A stretch of 64,000 nt of DNA from UBA7239 sp964509075. Lineage in GTDB: Bacteria; Pseudomonadota; Gammaproteobacteria; Pseudomonadales; UBA7239. The stretch is from the NCBI GenBank assembly GCA_964509075.1, contig CAZDWC010000004.1, positions 62,001-126,000 on the forward strand. Reading direction: 5' to 3'. The number at the start of each line of letters is the position of its first letter. The stretch's first letter is position 1. The notes beneath the pieces were generated by a model. The model worked only from the letters and a program-made list of their open reading frames with translations. It searched no databases and was not told where the DNA came from. The position numbers were made by a program, and so were the translations under genes. Shown in pieces: positions 1-7,967 of the stretch.

Positions 1-2
1 AT

Positions 3-98
3 GAAGTAGTCACAGCGGCCAAACACAGCGGCAGGCACTACCGGGAACTGCACAAAGAGTGGATCGACATGGCAAAGAAAAATACGTCCTCTTCCTGA
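3..98 (+). CDS. 3' end of an unidentified plus-strand gene (partial)
   Basis: An open frame enters from the left edge and runs 31 codons to a TGA at 96-98. The visible residues are polar and basic, with the segment YRELHKEWIDMAKK near the end. It ends one base before the stop codon of the convergent quinone reductase gene. The fragment is too short to name, and it could be a chance open frame because 31 codons is not significant alone. The close convergent spacing to the next gene and the charged, soluble-looking composition make a real C-terminus plausible. Confidence 0.4.
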   Translation, partial: EVVTAAKHSGRHYRELHKEWIDMAKKNTSSS

Positions 99-1070
99 TT
101 AGTCGTTCATGACCAGCACACATTTTTCTGCGCAGCCTTTTTCTACCGCACGATAGGCCTGCAAACCATCACGCAATGCATATTCAGCAAGCGCCGTTGA
201 AACTTTCAGGCCGCTCTCGTCAAACAATATGCGCAACTTATCCAGCATCTGCGCGCATGCCGGCAGCTCATGCAGCAGTGAATTAACACCAACCAGATTG
301 CCGCCCTTGCGGTAAAAATCCAGCAGCGGGAATGAATCCATACCTGTAGCAGGTGCCGCAATTACCACGACAGCGCCATGTATCGCCACGGCGGAAACCG
401 CCAGAGACAACTGCAAGCCAGTTGTGTCGAATACAACATCTGCTCCAGCAGGAAAATATTGCCCAACGCTGTCTGTAACGCGCTTGTTTTCTTCGATTAA
501 AACCGTATTGATGCCTTGCTGTTGCAACGTTACCTGCTGTTGCGGTTTGCGCACAGCGGCAAGAATTCTGGCGCCGCGCAGTGCTGCTATCGCCATTGCT
601 GCGTGACCCACAGCACCTGCAGCACCGATGACAAGAAGATTGGTGCCGTTTTTGACGGCGCTGCGTTCCATAGCTTCCAGCGCAGTGATATAGGGCACGC
701 CAACACTCGCTGCCTGCACAAAAGACAATGTATCCGGCTTCAATGACAAACCGGCAACGGGAAACGTGAGGTATCGGGCATGCGAGCCATCGCGCGTGAA
801 GCCGACGCCTTTGCCGCTGCCCCACACCGATTTGCCCTTCCACATCGCCGGCCCTTCGATGACGGTACCGGCAAAATCACGGCCGGGAATGCGCGGTAAG
901 CTTGTGTATGGAAATCGCCCCAGTATGTTTTTGACATCACTGGGATTGATACCTGCTGCCTCAATTTTAATGAGCACTTCATCTGCAGCCGGCCGGGGAA
1001 CTTCCACATGGCGCAACTGCAGCGCATCCAGTGAACCGGTGCGATCGAACTGTAATGCCTGCATGTTCAT
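99..1070 (-). CDS. NADPH:quinone reductase-like MDR oxidoreductase
   Basis: This is a 323-residue medium-chain dehydrogenase/reductase of the quinone oxidoreductase type. It has an N-terminal GroES-like fold with GINPSDVKN and GRDFAGTV, then a Rossmann domain with the nucleotide loop GAAGAVGHAAM at about residues 149-159. The structural-zinc cysteines of classical alcohol dehydrogenases are not evident, which fits the zinc-free quinone reductase branch. A GAGGTAA ribosome binding site precedes the ATG. It is the last gene of a probable pirin-DoxX-oxidoreductase operon (gap 18 nt to DoxX). By context it may reduce quinones or other electrophiles; the substrate cannot be read from the sequence. 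Confidence 0.85.
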   Translation of the reverse strand: MNMQALQFDRTGSLDALQLRHVEVPRPAADEVLIKIEAAGINPSDVKNILGRFPYTSLPRIPGRDFAGTVIEGPAMWKGKSVWGSGKGVGFTRDGSHARYLTFPVAGLSLKPDTLSFVQAASVGVPYITALEAMERSAVKNGTNLLVIGAAGAVGHAAMAIAALRGARILAAVRKPQQQVTLQQQGINTVLIEENKRVTDSVGQYFPAGADVVFDTTGLQLSLAVSAVAIHGAVVVIAAPATGMDSFPLLDFYRKGGNLVGVNSLLHELPACAQMLDKLRILFDESGLKVSTALAEYALRDGLQAYRAVEKGCAEKCVLVMND

Positions 1071-1088
1071 GCGGTTACCTCGAAAATC

Positions 1089-1517
1089 TCAATGTACGAT
1101 TTTGGCATCGAATGCAAAACGTCCGCCACCCGAAACCAGTAGCGACAGTGATGCCACCAGCAACACGAATCCGTATTCAAAGCCGTTGTTGGCCATAAAG
1201 AAACCGTTGCCGATGTGAACAGTGAAAATGGCCACCAGCATCGTAAAGGCTGTCAGCGCAGCTGCAGGACGCGTCAACAATCCCAGTACCAGCGCAAGGC
1301 CGCCAAAAAATTCCGCAGAGCCAGACAAAACCGCCATCAACATACCCGGATGCAAGCCGATGGAATCCATCCACTGTCCTGTGCCTGCAAGACCATAACC
1401 ACCAAACCAGCCAAATAATTTTTGCGCACCGTGCGGCATCAATGTCAGCCCTGTACCCACACGCAAAATCAGCGGTGCTAACGCGTTGTCTGTCTTCAAA
1501 ATGGCAGAAATATTCAT
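1089..1517 (-). CDS. DoxX family membrane protein
   Basis: This 142-residue inner-membrane protein of the DoxX/DoxD type has about four hydrophobic helices. The N-terminal signature APLILRVGTGLTLMPHGAQK and the glycine-rich loop FGWFGGYGLAG are typical of the family. Members occur in redox and thiol-stress loci, and some take part in membrane-associated oxidoreductase complexes. The biochemical role of this subgroup is not settled. A GAGGAA ribosome binding site lies 7-8 nt before the ATG. It sits between pirin (30 nt upstream) and the quinone reductase (18 nt downstream) on the same strand, so the three are probably one transcript answering electrophile or quinone stress (inference). Confidence 0.85.
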   Translation of the reverse strand: MNISAILKTDNALAPLILRVGTGLTLMPHGAQKLFGWFGGYGLAGTGQWMDSIGLHPGMLMAVLSGSAEFFGGLALVLGLLTRPAAALTAFTMLVAIFTVHIGNGFFMANNGFEYGFVLLVASLSLLVSGGGRFAFDAKIVH

Positions 1518-1547
1518 AATGTTTTCCTCTTCGATAAAGGGTTGGTA

Positions 1548-2396
1548 TTACTCAAATTGAGAAAAGCGACCGTTGCGGTAATCGTCGATGGCCTGACGAA
1601 TTTCCTCTTCCGTGTTCATCACGAACGGACCGTGTTGCACGATGGGCTCACCGAGTGGCGTGCCCGCAAGCAACAAAAGACGCACACCGATTTCGCTCGC
1701 CGTGAGTGTCGCCTGTTCGCCGCCGCCCAAACGCACCAGTTGGCCGCGCTGTACCGCCGGCGTGCTGGCCAGCCGGCCTTCGTATACATAAGCCAGCAAA
1801 GTATCCGCGGCGGGCAATGTCAGCGTGAGACTGCGATTGGCGGGCAGATGCAAATCCAGCGCGCGGGCATTGGCGCTCATCGCCGGGATCGGGCTGGTAA
1901 TCGTTTGCCCTTCCAGGATCCAGCTGCCGCCAAACACGCGTGCAACACCGCCTTCTGCCAAAGCAAGCGCCGGGATATCGCTGCCTTCGGCCTGACGGTA
2001 CTCCGGGGTTTTCATTTTTTGTGCCGCCGGCAAGTTGATCCAGAGCTGGAATCCGTGCAGCAGGCCGTCATTCATCAACGGCATTTCAGAGTGGATGATG
2101 CCGCGCCCGGTGGACATCCACTGTGCTCCCCCATTGGCCAATGCCGCACGGTGGCCGAGGTTGTCTTCATGTACAAAGCCACCGGCCAGCATATAGGTCA
2201 AGGTTTCAATGCCGCGATGTGGATGCGGGGGAAAACCACCGATGTAGTCAGCGCTGTTGTCGGAGCGGATTTCGTCCAGCATCAGAAAGGGATCGAGATC
2301 ATGGCGATGCTGGCCCAGTGTGCGCTGGATCCGTACACCGTCGCCATCGCTGCTGGCGCGGCTGTTGAGAATTTGCAGGATCTGTCTGTCTGTCAT
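1548..2396 (-). CDS. Pirin family protein
   Basis: This is a 282-residue bicupin of the pirin family. The metal ligands expected from human pirin and E. coli YhhW are present: HPHRG (His58, His60) and IIHSE (His102, Glu104). A quercetinase-type dioxygenase activity or a redox-sensing role is therefore possible. The start is well supported by AAGGAG seven bases before the ATG. The gene is the first of the pirin-DoxX-quinone reductase operon. It diverges from a LysR-type regulator across a 114-bp gap holding a LysR-like palindrome, which suggests direct control. Pirin plus DoxX next to LysR is a recurrent proteobacterial arrangement. Confidence 0.92.
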   Translation of the reverse strand: MTDRQILQILNSRASSDGDGVRIQRTLGQHRHDLDPFLMLDEIRSDNSADYIGGFPPHPHRGIETLTYMLAGGFVHEDNLGHRAALANGGAQWMSTGRGIIHSEMPLMNDGLLHGFQLWINLPAAQKMKTPEYRQAEGSDIPALALAEGGVARVFGGSWILEGQTITSPIPAMSANARALDLHLPANRSLTLTLPAADTLLAYVYEGRLASTPAVQRGQLVRLGGGEQATLTASEIGVRLLLLAGTPLGEPIVQHGPFVMNTEEEIRQAIDDYRNGRFSQFE

Positions 2397-2484
2397 GTTG
2401 AACTCCTTGCCGCAATGTCTGCTGCGATGGAGTCATCATATGCCCATTATTTTCTTGATAAACAGGTTGTTTCTGGACAATATG

Positions 2485-2499
2485 ATCGAAAATTTCGAT
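2485..2499. promoter_or_regulatory. LysR-type operator, T-N11-A palindrome
   Basis: A perfect 7-bp inverted repeat, ATCGAAA-A-TTTCGAT, lies in the gap between the divergent pirin and LysR genes, 11 nt before the LysR start codon. It contains the T-N11-A spacing (T2486 to A2498) typical of LysR-type regulator sites. Binding here could autorepress the regulator and activate or repress the pirin operon. The assignment rests on motif and position only. Confidence 0.55.
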
Positions 2500-2510
2500 T
2501 GATTATCGCG

Positions 2511-3410
2511 ATGGATGATACCCACACCCTGGAACAGTGGCGCATGTTGGCCGCCGTGGTCGACCATGGCGGTTTCGCGGCCGGTGCCGAGGCGCTAGGC
2601 AAAAGCCAATCGGCAGTCAGTTACGGCGTGCAACGGCTGCAGGCCGCGCTCGGAATTGCCCTGCTCACCACACAAGGTCGGCGTGCGGTGCTCACGCCCG
2701 AAGGCGAAACCCTGCTGCGCCGCGCGCGTCACCTGCTGGAGGAGTCTGCTTCCCTGCAAAGGCTGGCCGGCAATCTGGGGCGCGGGCATGAGCCGTTAAT
2801 CCGCCTCGCCGTGGATATTCTTTTTCCGCTGGAGTGGCTGTTTGGCGCGCTGTCACAATTTTCAACTGACTATCCCGACACACGTATCGAATTGATTGAA
2901 ACGGTGTTGTCTGGTGGCAGCGAAGCCCTGTTGCGGCATGAAGCCGATCTGGTACTGACATCACGGGTACCACCGGGATTTTTGGCCGAGCCGCTGGCGC
3001 GTTTCGAGTTTGTGACGGTGGCACATCCTGAGCACGCACTGCATCAGCTCGGCCGGCCATTGAGCGAACGCGATCTCGCCGCGCATAGACAAATTGTCAT
3101 CCGCGATTCCGGTTTGAAACAGAAAGTGGACGCGGGCTGGCTGGGCGCCGAACAGCGCTGGACCGTGAGCCACATCAGCACCTCCATCGCGGCACTTACC
3201 GCCGGCCTCGGCTTTGCCACACTGCCGCGTGCGCGCATCGAACGCGAATTGGCAGGACACACCCTCAAAGTATTGCCGCTGGAAAGTGGTGGCAGTTACA
3301 CGCGTGATGTCAGTCTGTACATGGCATTTGCGGATCGCGACGAGGCCGGACCGGCCATAAAAGCACTGGCAAATTTGTTACGGGAAAATGTAAAAGCACA
3401 CAGCGGATGA
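2511..3410 (+). CDS. LysR family transcriptional regulator
   Basis: This is a 299-residue LysR-type regulator. The N-terminal winged helix-turn-helix spans about residues 5-62, with the characteristic GSFAAAAEALxxSQSAVS-like stretch here reading GGFAAGAEALGKSQSAVSYG. A periplasmic-binding-protein-like effector domain follows to the C-terminus. The open frame continues far upstream without a family match, so the ATG at 2511 was chosen because it starts a normal-length LysR protein; no strong ribosome binding site is seen. It is divergent from the pirin-DoxX-oxidoreductase operon and probably controls it. The effector is unknown, although a quinone or electrophile would fit the target genes (inference). 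Confidence 0.9.
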   Translation: MDDTHTLEQWRMLAAVVDHGGFAAGAEALGKSQSAVSYGVQRLQAALGIALLTTQGRRAVLTPEGETLLRRARHLLEESASLQRLAGNLGRGHEPLIRLAVDILFPLEWLFGALSQFSTDYPDTRIELIETVLSGGSEALLRHEADLVLTSRVPPGFLAEPLARFEFVTVAHPEHALHQLGRPLSERDLAAHRQIVIRDSGLKQKVDAGWLGAEQRWTVSHISTSIAALTAGLGFATLPRARIERELAGHTLKVLPLESGGSYTRDVSLYMAFADRDEAGPAIKALANLLRENVKAHSG

Positions 3411-3437
3411 AATCTTCCACAACGCACAATATTTCTG

Positions 3438-3466
3438 TTGACAGAATTCCACAGCAGGAGTTTAGT
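3438..3466 (+). promoter_or_regulatory. Probable sigma-70 promoter of phoH-like gene
   Basis: A perfect -35 box TTGACA (3438-3443), a 17-nt spacer and a -10-like TTTAGT (3461-3466, four of six matches) lie about 115 nt upstream of the PhoH-like start. The assignment is by consensus and position only. Confidence 0.4.
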
Positions 3467-3580
3467 AGCGCGAGGGGGGAATGCGCACAGCGCGATTATT
3501 CATCAACACCGGGAATCACATTATCGACCATCGAATCTTTGCAGGCATTTTTAACTGAAACCGTGGGGGTATCGTTATTT

Positions 3581-4369
3581 ATGGCGAAAAAGTCTCAGAA
3601 CAGACGACAAGCACATTCACAAAAACTCACCGAAGACACGCATTACCGAAAAAACTCCCGAAAGAACCGACGAAGTGCCGACGTCGTTGAAATCAACCCC
3701 AACCAGCAACACCTCGACACTGCCTACGCCGCCCAGCGCACTCTCCTGCCATTGATGGCACGCACACCCTCCCAACAACGTTACATTTCCGCCATCCGCA
3801 ATCACTGCCTCACTTTCGGTATCGGCCCCGCCGGCACCGGCAAGAGTTACTGTGCAGCTGCACTGGCGGCAGAGGCACTGGAATCCGGTCAAATCGAGCG
3901 CATCATCCTCACGCGACCTGCCGTTGAAGCCGGTGAACAGCTGGGCTTTCTGCCCGGTGCCGTCAATGAAAAGTTTGCTGTCTATATTGAAGCCTTCCGC
4001 GACATTCTCAACGAACGCCTCGGCGCCGGCACGGTCGATTACTGCATTCGCCACGGCCGCATCGTGGCCGCACCACTCGCTTTCATGCGCGGCAAAACTT
4101 TTGCCAGCAAGAACTTTGTCATTCTCGACGAAGCACAGAACACCTCGGTCGCGCAGATGAAAATGTTCCTGACGCGCATCGGCGAGAACTGCAAGGTGGT
4201 GGTGAACGGCGATGTGAGACAAAGCGATATTCGCGGCCCCAACGGGCTGGCCGATGCCATCGAGCGCCTTGCCGGCTTGCGCAATGTCTGTGTGCACGAG
4301 TTCGAGCGTGCCGACATCGTGCGCAGTGGCCTGGTGCGCGACATCATCGACCTGTACGAACCGGAATAA
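3581..4369 (+). CDS. PhoH family P-loop ATPase
   Basis: This 262-residue protein has a single PhoH domain. Walker A is GPAGTGKSY, the Walker B-like motif is FVILDEAQN, and downstream conserved segments include LTRPAVEAGEQLGFLPG and VVNGDVRQSDIRG. A basic, probably disordered tail of about 60 residues precedes the domain. PhoH proteins are predicted ATPases or RNA helicases linked to RNA metabolism and stress. The ATG at 3581 is preferred over the upstream in-frame ATG at 3407 (which overlaps the LysR stop) because a purine-rich GGGGG lies about 10 nt before it and the extra 58 residues look non-coding. No ybeZ-type neighbours (ybeY, miaB) are present, so this is the stand-alone short form. 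Confidence 0.9.
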   Translation: MAKKSQNRRQAHSQKLTEDTHYRKNSRKNRRSADVVEINPNQQHLDTAYAAQRTLLPLMARTPSQQRYISAIRNHCLTFGIGPAGTGKSYCAAALAAEALESGQIERIILTRPAVEAGEQLGFLPGAVNEKFAVYIEAFRDILNERLGAGTVDYCIRHGRIVAAPLAFMRGKTFASKNFVILDEAQNTSVAQMKMFLTRIGENCKVVVNGDVRQSDIRGPNGLADAIERLAGLRNVCVHEFERADIVRSGLVRDIIDLYEPE

Positions 4370-4380
4370 TGCACCGTCCC

Positions 4381-4409
4381 GCTTGATCGCGCGCCATGCG
4401 CGGTCAAGC
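4381..4409 (+). terminator. Hairpin after the phoH-like gene
   Basis: A 12-bp stem with one G-T wobble (arms 4381-4392 and 4398-4409, loop of five bases) starts 12 nt after the phoH stop codon. Only a short CTTT follows, so it is a weak intrinsic terminator or an RNA-stabilising hairpin. Confidence 0.4.
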
Positions 4410-4483
4410 CTTTGCGCCTATACTGTCAGTGCTATCGGCATTGCAGCGGCACAGGGCTGCACGCAGGTCCCGATAGTCAAGGG

Positions 4484-6064
4484 ATGGTTTTTGTGTTGCG
4501 CCTTGTCGCTGTTTTACTCGTGTTGTTTTCTATCTCCCAGCGCGTATCCGCCACGCTGCCTGCAGATCTGCAAAGCACGCTCGAACATTTATCCGCATCG
4601 CCAGTGTCTGCGCCTGTGCAGACCGTATATCGCGAGCATGGCTACCAACCACTGTGGTTGGAAAACGACAGGCTTTCCGCACGCGGCATGGCAGCTCTCG
4701 CTGTATTGCATGCGGCCGATCGCGACGGCTTGCGCGCCAGCGATTATCTGAGCCCGGCACTGGATATCCCTGCCAACGCCAACGATGTGCAACTTGCTGC
4801 CACGGATGTAGCCATCAGCAATGCCATGGCACATTACGCTCATGACATGCTATTAGGACGGATCGATCCCTCTGTACTGGATTACGGCTATGACCTGTCA
4901 GAGCAACGCAACGTGCTGCCTGATCGCATTGCAAGGTTTTTACAGGCAGACGACATGATGCAAGCAACGGCGTCACTGCAACCTGCCCTGCCGCAATATC
5001 AGCAATTGCACGAATTGCTGGCGCACTATCGTCAACTGGCTGCAGCAAATCCTGAAACGGTTTCACTGCCTGCGCTCCCCGCGAAAAAACTGGAAAGCGG
5101 ACAAACCTGGACAGGCACTACCGCGCTGGCCAACTGGCTGGTCATCTTGGGTGATATGCAGTCCGGACAATGGCCGGCTGATCGAACCATTTATGACGGC
5201 ACGCTCGTCGAAGGCGTCAAACATTTTCAGGCACGCCACGGCTTGCTGGCTGACGGCGTGCTCGGCGCACAGACACTCGCCGCCTTGCAAACGCCGCTCG
5301 CGACACGCGTCGAGCAAATCGAGCTGGCCATGGAGCGCTTGCGCTGGCTGGGCATCAATACTGCAGAGCCGTATATTCTCGTCAACATTCCGCAATTCAC
5401 CTTATGGGCATACGCACCGGGCAACCCAACGCTGTCGATGGCCGTTGTCACCGGCGATGCCAGAAAAACGCAGACGCCCATTTTTTCTGCTGACATGAGC
5501 CATGTCATTTTCAGCCCGTACTGGAATGTGCCGCGCAGTATTGCCGTAAAAGAGCTTCTTCCCAAGATCGATAAAAACGCAGGCTATCTTGTAGGTGAAG
5601 ATATGGAGCTGGTGGGCCGTGATGGCAGCGTACACAACGGCGCTGTAACCCGCGACCAACGCAACGGTATTGTGCTGGGCGACTACCGCATCCGCCAGCG
5701 CCCCGGCGAAAAAAACGCTCTCGGCAGATTGAAATTCATGTTTCCAAATAATGACGCCATCTACATGCACGACACACCGAGCAAGAAATTCTTCGCGCGC
5801 GCGCGCCGCGATTTCAGCCATGGCTGCATACGCCTGTCCAATCCGATGGGCATGGCACTCTATGCACTGGCAACTACCGGCGAGTGGGATGAAGCGCGCA
5901 TCAATGCGCAAATCGATACCGGTTCCGAGAAACATCTCGCCTTGAAGCAACGCATTCCGGTGTGGATTGTCTATCTGACAGCAGCGGTGAACGACGAGGG
6001 TGATGCCATGTTCCTGCCGGATGTTTATGGCAGGGATAAAACGCTGGCGGATGCCTTGCGTTGA
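4484..6064 (+). CDS. ldtD: L,D-transpeptidase, LdtD (YcbB) type
   Basis: This 526-residue periplasmic enzyme should form 3-3 cross-links in peptidoglycan. It begins with a hydrophobic signal sequence (VLRLVAVLLVLFS) ending near VSA. An N-terminal scaffold domain follows, then a PG_binding_1 repeat at about 245-270 (VKHFQARHGLLADGVLG). The C-terminal YkuD catalytic domain carries SHGCIRLSNP with the nucleophile Cys448. Size and domain order match E. coli LdtD rather than the short Ldts. The ATG at 4484 has AAGGG directly before it; a GTG three codons later is an equally good start for spacing. The convergent gene behind it is MepK-like, the partner found next to ldtD in E. coli. Confidence 0.9.
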   Translation: MVFVLRLVAVLLVLFSISQRVSATLPADLQSTLEHLSASPVSAPVQTVYREHGYQPLWLENDRLSARGMAALAVLHAADRDGLRASDYLSPALDIPANANDVQLAATDVAISNAMAHYAHDMLLGRIDPSVLDYGYDLSEQRNVLPDRIARFLQADDMMQATASLQPALPQYQQLHELLAHYRQLAAANPETVSLPALPAKKLESGQTWTGTTALANWLVILGDMQSGQWPADRTIYDGTLVEGVKHFQARHGLLADGVLGAQTLAALQTPLATRVEQIELAMERLRWLGINTAEPYILVNIPQFTLWAYAPGNPTLSMAVVTGDARKTQTPIFSADMSHVIFSPYWNVPRSIAVKELLPKIDKNAGYLVGEDMELVGRDGSVHNGAVTRDQRNGIVLGDYRIRQRPGEKNALGRLKFMFPNNDAIYMHDTPSKKFFARARRDFSHGCIRLSNPMGMALYALATTGEWDEARINAQIDTGSEKHLALKQRIPVWIVYLTAAVNDEGDAMFLPDVYGRDKTLADALR

Positions 6065-6082
6065 AGTTTACGCACTAGAAGT

Positions 6083-6691
6083 TTACCAGCGCCTGACGCG
6101 CCCGGTATCCAGATGCACGAAATCGGAATCGCGGTAGTAGCCCACACCGCCTTTTTTCAACTCCAGCGCCGCATCGCGCACATCGGCCAGTGCCACGCCG
6201 GGCAGGCGGATGTCGATGGCCTTGCCATAAAGGTGCTGGCTGTCCTTGGCTACACCTGTGTGTGCGGAACGGCTGCGCAGCTTGTTGTTGGTGGCCGGTG
6301 AACGGTAGGCGGAAATGATTTCAAACGGCTTGCTGGTTTTCAGGTTGTGCTGTACCTGCCAGAGGGTATCCAGCAACTGCGGATCCATCGGGTGCACATC
6401 GCCACTGCGGAAATCGCGCATCAGATAGGCAATCCTGGCCATGGCTTGCGGCACATAGACATCACCGGCCTTGTACACCACGGAAAGCTGCTCGCCGGTG
6501 TGGGTATGGGCGAAAGCCAGCGCACGCTGGTTCTTGAGCGGGGCGATATTGGCGTGGCCAATGCCAGGTGCGGCCAACAGTGCGGCGCCACCGGCCATGG
6601 CTTTCAGCAGCAGGCGGCGGTCAGGGCAATGCTCCGCCACCGCTTTCGCAGGTGCGCCACGCATGCCTGTTTGCCACCATTTTCTGAACAT
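6083..6691 (-). CDS. MepK-like DUF882 murein endopeptidase, Tat-exported
   Basis: This 202-residue protein is of the YcbK/MepK family (DUF882, peptidase M15-like fold). The N-terminus has a twin-arginine motif, DRRLLLK, followed by a hydrophobic stretch with AALLAAPGIGHA, so Tat export is likely. Metal-binding residues typical of the family are visible: SAHTGVAKDSQHLYGKAIDI supplies His and Asp, and FVHLDTG supplies the last His. In E. coli MepK cleaves the meso-DAP cross-links that L,D-transpeptidases make. It lies convergently 18 nt from the LdtD gene, so a functional pair is conserved although not as one operon. The start is uncertain: an ATG ten codons in is also possible. Confidence 0.85.
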   Translation of the reverse strand: MFRKWWQTGMRGAPAKAVAEHCPDRRLLLKAMAGGAALLAAPGIGHANIAPLKNQRALAFAHTHTGEQLSVVYKAGDVYVPQAMARIAYLMRDFRSGDVHPMDPQLLDTLWQVQHNLKTSKPFEIISAYRSPATNNKLRSRSAHTGVAKDSQHLYGKAIDIRLPGVALADVRDAALELKKGGVGYYRDSDFVHLDTGRVRRW

Positions 6692-6771
6692 TCAGCCTTT
6701 ATCTCGTGTTGCCAATTCTTCATTCCGGGCGGAGCTTAACCCGATTGCCGGAACAGGGGCAACCCAAACGG

Positions 6772-7845
6772 TCAACTGACCTTGCCGGCAAGGAAGGTCA
6801 GGCGCGCCTCGGCTTCGGCCACGATGCGGTTGATAAGTTCTGCACAAGTCGGCAGATCATCAATCGTGCCGGCCACCTGACCGGAGGGCAGCACGCCCTC
6901 GGCGTGGCGGCCTTCCACCATGGCTTTCTGGATGATCATCGGCGCATTCGCCGAGAACATCGCCTGCGACAGCGTCATGTCGTCTTCCTTCGCCATGGCA
7001 ATCGCCGACTGGAACAATGACAGGAAGCTGGCGCCGGTCAGCGCGCGATACTTCAGCCCGTTCTGCGCGGCCAGCAGCAATTTGCGGACAGGCGTGGCTT
7101 TTTCAATGCCGGCGAGGAATTCATTGAGGATCATGCGCTGCGGCATGCCGTCGAGCGCGGTGGAGACAATAATCTCTGCCGGATTCTTGCAGGCCAGGTA
7201 GCGCTGCTTGGTGGCTTCCGGCACCGGGCTCTCCTGGGTGAGCAAGAAGCGCGTGCCCATGGCGATGCCATCAGCACCCCAGGCCATGGCTGCCACCAGA
7301 CCGCGGCCGTCCTTGAAACCGCCCGCCGCCAACACCGGCACCTTGCCGGCGACGGCATCAATAACTTGTGGCACCAGTAGAGTCGTGGGCACGGCGCCAG
7401 TGTGGCCGCCGCCTTCGCCGCCCTGGATGGTCACCGCATCCGCACCCATCTCGATGGCTTTCGCCGCGTGCTTGGGCAGGCCGATGGTGGGCATGCAGAT
7501 CACCCCCGCGTCTTTCAGCTTTTTTACCATCTCCTTGCCGGGCGAACGCGAGTAGGACACTGCGCGCACGCCGTACTTCACCACCATATCGACGATTTGC
7601 GGCGCATTCGGCTGGTACATGTGGAAGTTCACGCCAAAGGGCTTGCTGGTCAGCTCTTTGGTCTTGAGGATCGCCGCTTCCATCTGCTCGGGCGGAATGG
7701 TCGCGCCGGCCAGGAAACCGAAGCCGCCGGCATTGCAGGTGCCGGCGACCAGACGCGGATCGGCTACCCAGCCCATGGCCGTCTGGATAATCGGGTACTG
7801 GCAGCCGAGCAGGTCAGTGATGCGGGTGTTGAGCGAAACGGTCAT
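6772..7845 (-). CDS. NAD(P)H-dependent flavin oxidoreductase, IpdC/nitronate monooxygenase-like
   Basis: This 357-residue TIM-barrel FMN protein is of the 2-nitropropane dioxygenase superfamily. It shows PIIQTAMGWVADPRLV near the start, the phosphate-binding QGGEGGGHTG, AAGGFKDGRGLVAA and a C-terminal SGQVAGTIDDLPTC. From memory these last features match IpdC (Rv3553) of the mycobacterial steroid C/D-ring pathway more closely than true nitronate monooxygenases. IpdAB homologues encoded about 10 kb away strengthen this reading. The start at 7845 is preferred over 7902 because MTVSLNTRITDLLG is the usual family N-terminus. Annotation as a plain nitronate monooxygenase remains the alternative. 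Confidence 0.8.
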   Translation of the reverse strand: MTVSLNTRITDLLGCQYPIIQTAMGWVADPRLVAGTCNAGGFGFLAGATIPPEQMEAAILKTKELTSKPFGVNFHMYQPNAPQIVDMVVKYGVRAVSYSRSPGKEMVKKLKDAGVICMPTIGLPKHAAKAIEMGADAVTIQGGEGGGHTGAVPTTLLVPQVIDAVAGKVPVLAAGGFKDGRGLVAAMAWGADGIAMGTRFLLTQESPVPEATKQRYLACKNPAEIIVSTALDGMPQRMILNEFLAGIEKATPVRKLLLAAQNGLKYRALTGASFLSLFQSAIAMAKEDDMTLSQAMFSANAPMIIQKAMVEGRHAEGVLPSGQVAGTIDDLPTCAELINRIVAEAEARLTFLAGKVS

Positions 7846-7967
7846 GGCGCGGGCTTCCGGCAGATATATAAAGAGGGGCGGCATGCTAAGAGCCGCAAGC
7901 AAAGCCTGTCAATGCACGCGCCAGCCTTGCGCAGCTTGCCCATCACAGAGTTTGCGATCCGTACCCG

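Noticed and set aside
1542..2510. Upstream extension of the LysR frame (320 extra codons)
   Set aside because: It lies antisense to the pirin gene and would give a double-length LysR protein. The ATG at 2511 gives the family's normal size.
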